Positions 11,906 through 25,090 of a DNA stretch of 64,000 nt are shown one piece after another; within the stretch, counting starts at the first letter, position 1; every line of letters starts with the position of its first letter. This stretch comes from Antitrichia curtipendula (Eukaryota > Streptophyta > Bryopsida > Hypnales > Leucodontaceae): assembly GCA_951230915.1 (NCBI GenBank), contig OX579636.1, forward strand, positions 9,935,001-9,999,000, in the 5' to 3' direction. The position numbers and the translations under genes were made by a program. The notes beneath the pieces were generated by a model. That model had not been told where the DNA came from and searched no databases. It saw only the letters and a list, made by a program, of their open reading frames with translations.

Positions 11906-11954
11906 CATTTGATTTATATTTTCCACAAATCCCAAACCGTGTATTTTTCATCCT

Positions 11955-12440
11955 ATCTTCTTCCATTTTTTCAAATAGCGTCATCCACTTTTTTCATCCA
12001 ACATCATCCATTTTTTTTCATCCACTATCATCCATTTTTTTCATCCACTATCATCCATTTTTCCATCCAACATCATCCACATTTTTATCCAGCATCATCC
12101 ATTTTTTAAATCTAACATTCATCCAGATTCATCCTTTTTTTTTTCCTTTTTTTTTCCAAACAATGCTCTCCGTTCACCATTTTCCACTCCCTGCTCGTCG
12201 CTCGCCACTCCACGCTCATGTGACAACATTTTCCGTAATAGGAGGAAACTAGAAGCAACAATTTAAAAAGCAACAAGAGGCAAGAAATAATAAACAACAA
12301 GAAACAAGAAGTAAGAAGAAAAAAGAAGAAATAATTAAAAGGTAACAAGAAACAAGAATTAAGAGGTAACATAAAATAAGAGCTAAATGGCAACATAAAA
12401 TAAGAGCTAAAAGGCAACAAAAAGCAAAACCTAGAAAACA
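11955..12440. repeat. Low-complexity block: CATCCATTTTT repeats then AACAAGAA-rich
   Basis: About 150 bp of a ~23-bp degenerate repeat of the form TCATCCACTATCATCCATTT, then a short GC-richer piece with CTCGCCACTCCACGCTCATG near 12195-12220, then a CAACAAGAA-rich stretch. The first two parts are the reverse complement of the block at 8040-8460; the third is in the same orientation. Confidence 0.65.
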
Positions 12441-13462
12441 ACAAGAAACAAAGAAGAGACTAAGACATAAACACCCTTGAAACAGGGCTTCACTCTTTTC
12501 AAAACTCAACTTATAGCTTAACTGAGACTAACAGTATTTTCCATAAGCTAGCTATGGAAAATCAAATCACATCCAAGGGATTTGTAACAATAATACAAAT
12601 CTAACTTGGATCTATATGTCCAAGGACTATTCAAAAGTGCAATCTCTCATCCCTATTTATTCATAAAATTCAAGCATAGTAAAAAGAGGTCCAAATAGAT
12701 CTCCATGTGCTTGAAAATAAGTTGTTGCATGAATTCCAAATTGGAAAAGTTGGATTTGAAGGCTCAGCCTCACTTGTACTTGTCCCAAACACAAAACAAA
12801 CCAATGTAAGGTGAGTGAGGATGCATCAGGTGTTTACAGCTGAAGCCAATTACTATCTATGTCACAAATCCAGCAAATCAAAAAAAGGAATATAATCACA
12901 ACATAACACCCAAGGCAACACAAAGCAACACAATCTTAAACAAATTTCATATAGCCAATGACCTTTGCCATCCTCCTTCACTAGGGAAGCCCAAGAGTTG
13001 CACAAAACTTGTATCCTTGAAACTCAAAGCACAATAAACCGCCACAGTCACAAATAAAGAGGAGTGACATAGGAAAATGGCAGGCTAATATGAGCTCTAA
13101 TTGTGGGAGGGAAAACCACCTTAGTAGGTAGTGAAGCAATAAGTGAGACATAATTGTCCACTATATGATTTTGAATTTTGGCGCCACCCATAGTGGGTGG
13201 GTGGGTGATCATAGGTGTCATACCTTGCCTTGCTTCAAATTAATTTGCAGACCTACCTTGATGTAACTACCAATTTGTGAAAATTGGGACATACAATCAT
13301 GTCATGCATTAAAGCAAAATCCCCATGGTAAATGTACCAAAGTAAGATTGGACCATAGAAATTATACTTGGCTTTTTTAGGTTGGATAAGCCATCACTAA
13401 AAGATTTATAGTGAGGTTTTGGTCTAAACATGTGAATCCATCAATTGGACCATAGCTACAAC

Positions 13463-13520
<58 letters not shown>
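13463..13520. repeat. (TA)n microsatellite
   Basis: About 29 uninterrupted TA dinucleotides, located between units 1 and 2 of the 1.25-kb array. Confidence 0.95.
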
Positions 13521-13523
<3 letters not shown>

Positions 13524-16230
13524 CTAATACATGTGGTTTTGGGGAAAATTCATTTAATTAAAATTGTGAAAGAAGGGAGATGTGTATTTTTTCAAATGCA
13601 TTGGAATGATTTTATTCATACCAAAACAAAGTTTTAGGCAACTTCACGTGACACTATATTGTGTATTTAAATAAGGAAAATAAATCCTTTATTTGGAAAA
13701 AAAACAAAACTCCTATATGATTGCCGAAGAAGAAGAGGAAGAAGAAGAAGAAAGGACTAAGACTGAACATCCCTAAACAGGGCCATATCTTGTCACCACC
13801 TAACTTGTAACCAAACTGGTATCTAGACAAATCTTTTCACAAGTTGACATAAGATATGCCTTGTCAAATCACAGGTTGTACATGAGCTTTAATATAGGGT
13901 AATAGTTGTCAATTTCATATAAAAGTGTCAAAGTAGAGTGTTGTTCTAGAGCTACAAGTATATCTCAAGAAATCACTCTGTTCTCCAAAAATATGCCAAA
14001 TACATGTATCCATAACAAACACAAAAATATGACAAGATGTCCAATGCTTTGAAAAAGTGTCTTCTTCCTTGAAATCCAAAAATGGGAGTCCAAGATCTGA
14101 AGGCTGAGCCTCACCTGTACCCGTCCCAAACACAAAAACAAGCCAATGTAGTGTGAGTGAGGATGCATCAGGTGTCTATAGCTGCAGCCAATTGCTATCT
14201 ATGTCACAGATCTGTAAAACCAAAAAGGAGACAAAAAAAAAATACAACGGCAAGCAAATTCATGTAAAGCAATTCCTCAACATTGTACAAGTAGCCCAAT
14301 GACCTTTGCCATTCCCGTGAGGTACAAACGCTTGAAGCTCAAGAGTTGCACCCAAAAACACCACAAGAAAACTCCACAACACCAAAACTCAACCGTCGCA
14401 GTAAGAGGAGAAACAATGGAGCACAGAAGCCATTATATTCTTACTATTTTGAATTTGGGAGGGAAAAACTCATAGCCATGGTCATAATGTGGTGGTTACA
14501 CCAATCATCATGCCATAGTAGTTATTAGCCACCTAAGTTATCACCAATAGAGGGTGGGTGGTACGTTCCACTAGAAAGGCTATGGAGACCCCAAGTACTT
14601 GTAATTTAGGCCACATCATATTTTTAGTGTGGTGAAGGTACTGGAATTAGAATACCTATAGCACATTTAAATAAAGATAGGTAAGTTTAAACCTTATGCT
14701 TATTGTAGATATGGAATTGAAGCCATACAAGCATTGTGCTACAAAAATGCTATGAGGATTTTAAAGAATTTTTTGTATGTGAGTGCATAAATTTAGAAAA
14801 TTTGGGAAATAAATATAAGGCAAAATAAATTAAATTAAATTACATAAGGCCACCTCAAGGAGAGAATTTGGTTTTGTTATACCAAAGCCATGTAAATAAA
14901 TTAAAAATTAAAAAGGCTTTATATGATATTAGCACTAATGGATATATTTGAATATTTTCAAATAAAAGAACATGAATTGTTCTATGGCTAAAGAAGAAGA
15001 AGAAGAAGGTACAAGACTGAAACACCCCAGAACTGGGCTCCATCTTTTCACAACTTGTCTTAAGGCTAAATATATGCCATAGCCATACAATAGACTATTT
15101 TAAATCAAATCTTAACTCACATCAGGCTGTACAAAATGGTGTAAAAATATTTTCCTACAACAATAGTTCTTCCTATGTAGGAAAGAAGAGTCAAATCACA
15201 ATAAAATCACTTCTTTCTAAGTAGAAAGAAGAGTCACAAATCATAGTAAAATTATCCATAATAGTAAGCACAAAAAATGTAGGAAAGAGTTGTCCATGTG
15301 CTTGAAAAACTTGTCTCAAGAAATCCACAAATTTGGGAAATCAGGATCCGAAGGCTCAGCCTCACCTGTACCCGTCCCAAACACAAAACAAGCCAATGTT
15401 ACGTGAGTGAGGATGCATCAGGTGTTTAAAGCTAAAAGCCAATTGCTATCTATGTCACAGATCCTAAAATAACAAATATTGGTGAGAAAACATGGGTCAA
15501 AAGATCACATCAGTGAGTAAAACAAGTGCAGTGAGTGAAAACCAACACAAAACACACTAAAACTCCACACGACCTTTGCCATTCCTGTAGACACACAACT
15601 TGTTGGAAGATCAAGAGCCACTCCAAACTCCACAAAGTCTCACAGAAGGTAAACCGTCACTCCACAAACTCCTTACAAAGCCAAACAAAGAGAATGGTGT
15701 GTGGTGACACACAACAAGTAAGTTGTTTACAAACTTGGAGGGAAAACCAGAGGGATGCATGAACAAGGTCATTTGGGAAATCAATGCCCACTTCTGGTAG
15801 TGAAATAGACTAATAAATGCCAACCCATAGTGGGTGGGTGGGTGGTTTTTTCCACTTATTAGACTTATTTTAAATAACTCCATGGAGGTCCATTGTCAGT
15901 GACAAATGGCCTGGGAGATATTATATGTAAGACATGACCTATTAGTAAGCTCAAAGTATTAAGGGGACTTGTAAGCTCCTTAAAAATAATTTAAGCAAAT
16001 AAATAAATAATAACAAATTAAATTAAATTAATTTTATTTATTTAAATTTGTTAGAGGCCTTTTAGGAAAATTAAATAAATCTTATAAGGAGTATGTGCAT
16101 TGGAGGAATTTGACCAATTGTGAATTGGAATGTAACCAATTTGGTTTAAATTAACCAATAACAATTTGAAGGCAAAATTCTATGTGGCTTTCAAACAAAC
16201 ATTAATAAATGTAAATTGTTTTAAAGCCAA

Positions 16231-16319
16231 AGAAGAAGAAGAAGAAGAAGAAGAAGAAGAAGAAGAAGAAGAAGAAGAAGAAGAAGAAGAAGAAGAAGAA
16301 GAAGAAGAAGAAGAAGAAA
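16231..16319 (+). repeat. (GAA)n microsatellite, ~29 units
   Basis: An uninterrupted AGA/GAA tract of about 89 bp. It corresponds to the short GAA tracts that open the other units of the array (near 13728 and 14995) and is much longer. The polyglutamate frame across it is an artefact of the repeat. Confidence 0.95.
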
Positions 16320-16324
16320 TAGTC

Positions 16325-17764
16325 AAACGTTACATTTTGAGAGGGCAATTGTTAGAAAACGGAGGCTAGAATTTTTAAATCCTAATTAGTGGCGGCCAGG
16401 GTTTCAAAATCTTAGTCATGAACATGACTTGCTTTAGTCATGTGACTTGCCTTAGTCATGCATATGACTTTCTCTTATCATATGACTTTGATTATCACAA
16501 CCCTCATCCTAAGGCATGCCTATGCCACCTTGGTGAGTAAGAGGGACATTGGAGGTGAATTCCAAGCCTTACAATAGATGAGGTGTGAGGAATTAGAAGT
16601 TTTGAGCAATTAGAGTGGTGTAGTGCTCTAATTAGGACGAATTAGATGGCATGCCACACATGCTTGGAAAGTTTGTGAGAAAATGCGTCTATGGTTCTAA
16701 AGAACTCAAGGATCCAAATTGGAAGTCAAAAACTATGGCTCCTCAAAGTTGGAAGTGTCCTGGTTGCTTCACGAGGTATCAGGACGTAGAAGCCAAGATT
16801 TAGGAGGATTTCTTTGAGCCAAATAGTACATGATGCATATCATTGGAAAGCTAAAGAAACAAGATTTTTATAATGATAAGGTTCAGTAAAAGAAGTGCTA
16901 TGAGCTAAAAGTTATAGACATCCAAAGAGGGTGGAGTCCTGGAGAACTACTCTCTCAAGGGACTCAAATCTTTGGAGGGCCATAACTTCCTCACTATTTG
17001 TTGCATTGGAAAAAGTGAATAGTCCACGACTATCTATAAAAAGTGCAGATTTTGAAAATAGGCTTGCACTATGGATTTGGAGTCTAATGCAAAAATTTAT
17101 GCCGGTGGAAAGATCAAGATTCTTTGGGGCTTGATTTTGAGGAAACAACTTGAGAATAGGTAGTCTTCCAAGATGGGGAGTGTCTTGAATGTTGGTAGAG
17201 ACCTTTAGGAAAGAGGGGTGCTGAATCCCACAAAGAGTTTTATGAGGAGGGGCGGTCTCCCTCTACCTCCGAAATGGTACCATAGTGAGCCTTGGTGGCC
17301 ATAAGTGGTGAGATTGGTGTTGGGACCTCACTGCTGCTTTTGTGTTACCGTGGAATGCTTATGCACTCTTTGATACCGGTTGGGTGGTGTTTTGCTCCAC
17401 ACTAGCCCATGGTGTGAGTCTTGATTGGCGAGTTACAATTAATAAGTTTCAAAATGAGATTGGGTGGGCCTAGAGGGGAGTTGGGTTCCAATCAAGGGCG
17501 ATCAACACCACCAGTGGGATGTAGTGCCGCTATCAAGTGCTTGGACAATAATGGAAGTTCCATCTTATGTCATCAAATGACATGCCTAGTGTTTTGTGGG
17601 AGTTAAATGTTGGAAGTGAAGTGTTGGGAGGCATAGAGAAATAATGAACCTTGTGACTAGAGTTGGAACTGAACATTGTGGATGTGTGGCATGTGCAGTG
17701 TTAAGAGATTGTGACCTTTGGTGTCACTAGGAGCTAAGTTCTATAAGAAGCACTTTGGATGAGC
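16325..17764. other. Spacer, no gene seen
   Basis: No supported gene. A degenerate repeat of TTAGTCATG-ATGACTTGC type lies at 16410-16490. The stretch 16900-17640 is somewhat less AT-rich but its short frames have no recognisable motif. Confidence 0.4.
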
Positions 17765-17768
17765 TTAA

Positions 17769-18692
17769 CCCCTAAAGGTCCAATATCTGTTTTTGGCAAT
17801 ATAGGAATTTTGGGTAGGTAGCTGTGACTAGATATTTGCATATTTGGTCTAAAATTTTAATAGAAGGTGGGGACAAGGAATACATTTTATATGCACTAAA
17901 TTTCATGACATTTGGAAATATGAGTAAAAAGTTATGGCCTAATATGTTACTTTTTCTCCGACCGGGCAGGCCAGGCAGATTTTTAAAAATCACTTTTTTT
18001 ATACACAAAAATTTGAAATTGATTTTCTAAAATTATATATACATGGAAAGCTTTGAATCAATCCATTTTGATCAATGAGTCAAAAGTTATGAGGAGTTTT
18101 AGTTTGTGGGCAGTTATGGATTTTCTACTCTAAAATAAATTTTGAAACCCTTTATGTTATTCAATTTTCAATATTTTTTTAATAAAATAAAATAATAGAA
18201 TGTAGATTTTTTAATATAACATTTCAGCCATTGGAATTGGCATTTTTCAATTCCATAACCAAATTCTTAACAATTTTGTATTTTGAATCATTCTCTACTT
18301 CTTTCTGCTTACTATTTTTTTCTATAAATGTTGTACAATTCCAAACGATTTGAAATTTTTTAAGCATGTAGCCAACTTGTCTATCAAAAAAAATACAAAA
18401 AAGCAGCACCATTTTGTATATTTTTTCATAGAAAAGTGAGCTTGTGAAGTGCAGCTGCCCTGTTTTTCGCAAGGCCAAAAAAATCATTTCAATGAATTTG
18501 AATGCTTATATCTTGCAATCCTTGCGGTGGAAATGTCTGAGATTTTTATCACATGTTTTCAAGTCATCATACTACAAGATCTTATGGTTACATGTTTCAA
18601 AAAAAAAGTTTTTCTCAAAAATTTGGTACTTGTGCTAGAAATGGCAATTTTGGAATGTTTTGGGTGAAAATTGAGTCAAAGAACTTAAGGGG
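17769..18692 (+). mobile_element. piggyBac-like MITE, subfamily A, copy 1
   Basis: 924 bp, flanked by TTAA at 17765-17768 and 18693-18696. The left end is CCCCTAAAGGTCCAA and the right end, reverse complemented, is CCCCTTAAGTTC. The interior matches the other subfamily A copies, including a GTGAAGTGCAGCTGCCCTG segment near 18445. No transposase is encoded; the short frames inside are fortuitous. Confidence 0.88.
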
Positions 18693-18696
18693 TTAA

Positions 18697-21600
18697 GGTG
18701 GTAAGTGTCACTGAAGGGCGTGACATTGACATAGTCATGCAATTGACCAAATATGACTATACTAAACAACTAGGCTATTTTAACATCCAGATTTGATTCA
18801 AAGTGGATACATGTTGACACTACAACTCCACTAATTACCTGAAAGGAAGCTGCAAAGCCTTAAGAACCTATAGTTATGGCCAAAATAAGACATCCAAGTA
18901 GATACCATGCATCTATCAAAGTATCTATGTCCATGCACAAAGTGTGCAGGAGAAAAAATATTTAATAGACGCACTATTTAAAAGCATCTTTGAAGCAAAA
19001 AAGAGATTATGCTTTCATAGTTTATATCCTTGTAAGAACATCCAAAGAACCTTCTTTTAATTGCAATACAAGCATGTACGTGCCCACAATGAGCTTCAAT
19101 CTCCATATGAATAGTTTTGTGACTTTAATAGGGCCTATAAAGACCCTCTATAAATGTAGCTTGTATGACATTGTTGAAAATCTTCTTAAAAACGAAGCAA
19201 ACTTCAATATATGACATATGTGGGCGTTTTATCTATATTCTTGAGAAAAAGCATGCACAACCATGTTCTTTGTTGGTGGGCTTCAAATCCTAGGTTGGAT
19301 ATTTAAGTGTTGTTCAATTGGCATTTTAAGCAATGAATAAAAAATTTCTAATGATAAACTGTAAATGGTTTGCATTTTAACTAAAATTGACACAAACTGC
19401 AAAAGTTAGAAGTTTTAAGAGGCTTTAGATGATTTCGGCCAATCTAGGCCAAAACTCTAAATCTCCAAATCTAAATTGAGAAATTCAAATTTTTTGTTAG
19501 TTTAAGACTTTAAGTTGTAGAACGTTGTATGCATATTCTAAAATAATGAAATCTTAATAATAGAATATATTTAGCAAAAATAATGGATGGATGAAGTTTT
19601 GTCTCTACTTCATCTTTCAAGACTTCATCCAACATTTCTTCTCTAGAGCTTGTAACTCTAAATTCAATTTTTCTTTCAAGATTGGATTATAAATGTCATC
19701 TAAATTTTAAGGTTCTTTTAAGACTTGAATTGGATGAATTTTGATATTTTGTATCCAAAACTAACGCTCTTGACTACCCAATTTCATTGCATGCTATTTT
19801 CTTTAATTTTCATCTAAAGTGTGATATGTTTCTGGAAACCTCTCAAAATTACCTAAATAATCTTAATTTTATAGTTGGATTTTGTTAAATTCTTAAAGAC
19901 CTGGCTTAAATTTCTAATTTCTAACATAACTATGGTTTCTACGAGAAAAAAAATAACAAAGTGCCAAATTTAAGGATATGATTTGGAATTCGTTTCTACC
20001 ACGTCTCCATTCTCCAACATGCATATTGTATTCATATCATAAGGTTAGCTTTGATCTATTTTTGTTGCATTTTTCGTGTCTTTGGATAAAATTTAAATAA
20101 CAACTTTTACAACAAGATATATAAATTGTATTTATGATCTACTAGATAGTTCAACCTATTTCTTTCTACTTTCCTTTCTTGAATTTTTTCAAATTTTTTT
20201 CTAAATTTTTTTTCCTTTATTTTTAGAAATATTTTAGAACTGCAATCTTTGACTTCTATTACTACCAATTAATTTCTAATTATTCTAGGAATCAAATGAT
20301 TGTAATGACATAAGCCTCATAAGTACTAACTAAGAATATACTTTAAGACTTTCAAACTTCATTTGGTCAAGTATGCGTATTACAATCAATAATCTTTATT
20401 TAATACATAGTCAAATCCTTATAAAGGGGTCAGATTAGTCTTCTAACTATGCCCAAAGCTTTGAGTTGTAAGTTGGAATGTATACTTTCACTTCAAATAC
20501 TTAGGCTCTCAATACAAATAGCACTCCTCACTTACTCTTGTTCCATGACTAGTTGGCCACTTGGATATGAATTTTTTCTCACATTCCTTCTTCTCCTCCT
20601 AGGATTAAATTCTTTCTAAGCTTCAAGTTGTTTTAAAAAAAATCCATGACCTTCAATCTACATCTTTAGTTTAAATACATTAGATTTCACTTTATATCAA
20701 CCAATCTAATTATTTCTTAATTTGTATTAGCCATCACATTCAATTAGCATAATCAATCAACCTCATGGCAAACTCCTATAGTAGATCAAGGCAAGCCTGA
20801 TTTCCAACCTGGGTTCTCAAGCTTGGCCCCGCTCTAGTGCTATGGTTCATCCATAGACTTTTATTCCTCTTAAATTTTAACTAAATCTTCAGAAAAAAAT
20901 TAATTGTCTTTTATTGTTAATTGCTTCATTTTTCTCTACTTTCTTTCTAAATCCTATGAAAATTTTAAATATATTAATTAAAATATAAACATGTGCCATC
21001 CTAAATTATTGGATAGCAATTTTGTAATAGATACATCATACAATAAAAAAATTTATTTGTTTTTAATAGGCATTAAACAAAGTCATGCCTTAACCTCAAA
21101 GAATGATCCTTAGGGCCAAAATACAAGAGCCCCATCTTAAATTGCTCACCTTTTCCTTGGGCTCCCTCAAAAGAAAAGGAAATGATAACTACCAAAGGAA
21201 TGTGACTACAAAATATGACTAGGCGCTTTCCAAACATGTTTCCCGCCCAAATTTTCCAAGGATTGCCTCAAAAGAAAAAGCTAATGTCACTACCATGGAG
21301 ATACAATTGTAAAATATGACTCAAGCAAAAATATGACTGGCAATATGACTTAGTATTCCTTAAACATGTTCCCTACTGTTCCTTACAAAGTATTTTAATG
21401 TTTCCAATAGGCGTATAGTATACAACCATGAAGTACAATAGTAAAAAATGATTGGCAGTCATATTTTGCAATCATATTTCTCTCTACGGTGTTGGCCTCC
21501 AAGAATATGACTACAAGCAGTTGCCAATCATCTCAAGTCATATTTTTGCAATCATGAGATATTCATTTTTGTGTAATCAAAACTACTAAAAATACAACCA

Positions 21601-21822
21601 AATCATTTTTTTACTACATTTTGCCAAATTCATCCAAGTGAGGGTGTGATATTTCTTATCACAATAAATTATGAAATAAGAATAAAAAAATATTGTTAGA
21701 AATAGTAAAAAAGGGTGTCTCTATCTTACAGACAATTGTTACATGAGTGACACGGTTCGAGACTTGGAGGGCAAAAAATTGAGCTTGACAAAAACTATCC
21801 AATGCCAGTCAAGGGGGTCAAG
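18697..21822. other. AT-rich spacer, no gene seen
   Basis: Over 3 kb without a supported gene. The frames are short and not protein-like. CATATGACT/AATATGACT motifs recur at 21190-21560, similar to the motif in the 38-bp tandem repeat. Confidence 0.45.
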
Positions 21823-21826
21823 TTAA

Positions 21827-22750
21827 CCCCTAAAGGTTTTTGACTATGTTTTCACCAAAACTGCTCTAAAACTGTCATTTCTAGTACAAGTACCAAATTC
21901 TTGAAAAAAACATTTTTGTACACATGTAACCGTAGGATCTTTTAGTGCACTGGTTTGAGAAGATGTGGAAAAAATTTCAGAATTTTCCACCATGTAGATT
22001 GCAAGATAATAGCGTTTGAATTGACAAAAATGCTTTTTCTGTCCCTGCGAAAAACCGGGCAGCTGCACTTTACAAGGTCACATTTATATGAAGAAATGTC
22101 CAAAGTGGTGGTAACTCTTTGGATTCATTCTTCAAAACAAGTTGCATACATGCTTGAACAATTTCAAATTATTTGGAATTGTACATCATATAGGAAAAAA
22201 ATAGTAAGTAGAAAGAAGTAGAAAATGATTCAAAACACTAAATTGTTAAGATATTAATTATGGAATTATAAAATGCCAATCCCAACGGTTGTAATGTTGT
22301 AATAAACAACATACATCCTATGGTTTTATTTTTTTTGAAAAATATTTTAAAATGAGTTAAATAAAGAACTCCAAAGTTTATTTTAGAGTAGCGAATCTAT
22401 AACTACCCGCAAACTAGAACACCTCATAATTTTCATCTCATAAATCTAAATGGAATGATTCAAAGCTTTCCATGTATATGTAAATCTTGAGGGCCAATTT
22501 CAAATTTTTATTTTTTTTAAAAGTGATTTTTCAGATTTTTTTTGAACTGCCCGTTGAACGTTGAAAATGACATATCATCCAATAACTTTTTAACCATATA
22601 TTCAAAAGTTCTAATAATTGTTGGGCCTTGAAGCTACTCCTCGGGCACATGTTGTGTGAAAATTTAAAAGAAAAAAAAGAAAATTTCCGTTCGTAGTGAG
22701 CTGCCCAAAATCGCTATGTTGCCAAAAAACGCAGTTTGGTCCTTTAGGGG
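21827..22750 (-). mobile_element. piggyBac-like MITE, subfamily A, copy 2
   Basis: 924 bp, the same length as copy 1 and in inverted orientation. It is flanked by TTAA at 21823-21826 and 22751-22754. The ends are CCCCTAAAGGTTTT and, reverse complemented, CCCCTAAAGGACCAA. The interior carries the conserved CCGGGCAGCTGCACTT segment near 22055. Confidence 0.9.
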
Positions 22751-22754
22751 TTAA

Positions 22755-24229
22755 TCCACTTGATTGCATTCTTTTGCTTAGTGCAAACGAGCTCAAAGCA
22801 ACCCAATCTTTATCAAATCTAGACTTTTGGAACTTTGTTCTAGAAATAATTTAGTGTTCAATTGATTTGGATGAATGTAGTGAGACAAACTTATTACACT
22901 TGTTTATGTCCAAATAAACAATGAAGCTTTGTTTCTATTATTAAATTGCCTAATATTTTGTTGGATCTTGTAAGAAGACAAAACAATATTTAAGATTCTT
23001 TTCATATGCATTAATTGGATGCCCAATGAAAAAATTATGAATTTTTAAAGTATTAAAAAAAGATGTTTTCAAAAGCAATTGTAGGCTCTAATAAAAAGAG
23101 GCAGTACATTGTAGGGAATAATTTGTAGGGTTCTATTTTAGAAAAGGGTCACTATTATGTGCACTTACCTTATTGCAACTTAATGTAACTTGGACTAGAT
23201 TCTCTTTGCTATTAATTGAACACTCTCAACTCCTGTAAATTACAAATCACTGATAGAATATTTCATATGCATTACCAAAATGTGTTTGTAGCAAAATCAT
23301 TGCGTAATGTAGGTTGCACTCATAATCAAGAGGGTGTTCGTAGTATCATCCCCAAACTAAGAACAATCATTCAATTTTTCAGTAAGGTAGGAGGTGCAGA
23401 AACCACCCATTTAAGAGCATATTGGCTTAGAATCTCTTCTATGTGGATCAAAGCATTTCTAACAAATTTTTCAGGGAAAGAAGAGAGGAAGACACATCCA
23501 TTACAATTTGATTCATAATTTTTGGACTTAAATTGAATTAGATATGATTTTCTAAAGCTCGCAATAGTAAGGTACCATAAATTGAAGTCCATAGGTACTT
23601 CCATTAAATGTCAAAGAGTTGTTCAACAATGGTGCAAATGAAGTTAAAAAATGAACGCATGCAAACCTTAAACTTGAACAATATGATGCATGTAATTTCT
23701 TAGGATGGCACAAAGTGTCCCACCACATAACTCCACATTATTTACACTAAAATTGTGTATACTTCTAAATCAAATTTAGTCCCAAACCATTTATAAAATT
23801 GTGTACCAAAATCTCCAATTGGCACTAATTCTCCACTATATAGTTTTTAATTCTTGTAGTAACAATTTATGGTACAAAAGTGGGAGCAGTTCTTGAAGCA
23901 TGGGTAGAATATAACTTAGACAGGCTACCTTAGTGGTTTCAAAAGGCAAGACCATCCTTGTTTATGATTGACCTAGGAAAGTAATGTCGTTCCTCCTCAG
24001 GCTTCATCCTCCTTGCAGTCAGACATTCTTTTCTTGAATCCCCTCATTTTTAGATATAAAAATATTGGACCCAGATTTAGTTAGTGTCAACATTTCCTAT
24101 CTAATAACAAAATAAAGGTAGATAATGTGATTATGCAATTGCTTTAAAATAGAAAGGATTTTAAAAATAATAATAATTTTTTCAAAATTTTGTTGCATGT
24201 TTTACAAAAAATGCAGTGTACATGCGATG
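22755..24229. other. AT-rich spacer, no gene seen
   Basis: No supported gene. The overlapping frames around 23216-23604 on both strands have no recognisable motifs. Confidence 0.4.
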
Positions 24230-24284
24230 TAAGAATGCCCGAAATTTTTTGCAAACACTGAAAAATCATTTGGTCCTTTAGGGA
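24230..24284 (-). mobile_element. Terminal fragment of a subfamily A piggyBac-like MITE
   Basis: The sequence ends TTTGGTCCTTTAGGGA next to TTAA at 24285-24288. This matches the GGCAA-bearing end of subfamily A elements. The similarity fades beyond about 55 bp, so the rest of the element is missing or decayed. Confidence 0.5.
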
Positions 24285-24646
24285 TTAATTTTTCAAATTA
24301 TATTTTTGACTTTTCAATATATTATTTAGATATTTTTAAGTGTTTTTTCTTGAGCATGGATTCAATTTCAATCAATTGTTAGAAGATTTCTAAGATTCAT
24401 ATTCTTTAATAAAATCAGATGCATTACACAATAATATCATTACCACATATATAGCGTATACTTATATCACCCCAATGTTCATGGATTCAATCCTAATTCA
24501 TAACGTAGTCACAAATATGGGGTTGGTGAGACAATTTTAATAGTTCAGGTTTATATTAATAATACTATGAGCAAGGAGATTTAGGATAAAAAGAACAAGA
24601 AAATGTGTAAATGTGAAATTTCTATTGGATAGCAAATTGGGTACTA

Positions 24647-25088
24647 AGGTAAACCAGCCCATTGTGGTCAGAATTTTGAGTCTGCCCTCATGCCATTGCT
24701 GAAAATTTTCAATTTTTTTCTCATTGAAAGATAAGTGTGAGAAATAGTGAGAGCAATTGAAAATTTATTTTTCAAACAAAGTGTGAATTAATTATGTATT
24801 TTTGAAGTGATCTTCCCAACATGGTCTACAGGCTGTCCCATAATCAACAAAAAGTGTATCCAATATGCTCATCTTAATCACCTAAAGTGGTCACAATAAT
24901 TTATAATGTGGAATGCCAAGAAAAGTCACTTCCTACAATGATTTACAGTGAAAAAATTGGGTGTTCCTAATGAGGTCACTAATCACTCCATAGGTGTTAG
25001 GTTAGATATTAATTGTGGTCTGAAACACCATCATGGGGTCAAAGGATGTCCACTATGGGTCATCTGACCGTAATGGGCTAGTTTACCT
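24647..25088. mobile_element. 442-bp inverted-repeat MITE flanked by TA
   Basis: The left end is AGGTAAACCAGCCCATTGTG and the right end, reverse complemented, is AGGTAAACTAGCCCATTACG; about 23 of 27 terminal bases match. Both sides abut TA (24645-24646 and 25089-25090). A TA duplication suggests a Tc1/mariner type, but since the ends are preceded by TA-like sequence the class is uncertain. The interior has repeated references to GGTCA and AAGTGG-type motifs and no reading frame. Confidence 0.75.
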
Positions 25089-25090
25089 TA

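Larger units (their letters stand above)
12450..16320. repeat. ~1.25-1.35-kb tandem array, three units plus a partial fourth
   Basis: A conserved core (GGCTCAGCCTCAC-TGTAC, TGAGTGAGGATGCATCAGGT, CTATCTATGTCACA) occurs with ATGCATCAGG at 12821, 14163 and 15413. Each unit begins with an AGAAGAAGAAG-type tract followed by an ACTGAAACA-CCC motif (near 12455, 13728 and 14995) and has ACCTTTGCCAT and TGGGTGGGTGGGT further on. A fourth unit begins at the GAA tract at 16231. The shared part is about 850 bp; the rest of each unit is poorly conserved. No protein is encoded in any unit. Confidence 0.75.

Noticed and set aside
16166..16369. Frame with a polyglutamate run as a protein
   Set aside because: It is the GAA microsatellite read in one frame; the flanks are not coding-like.
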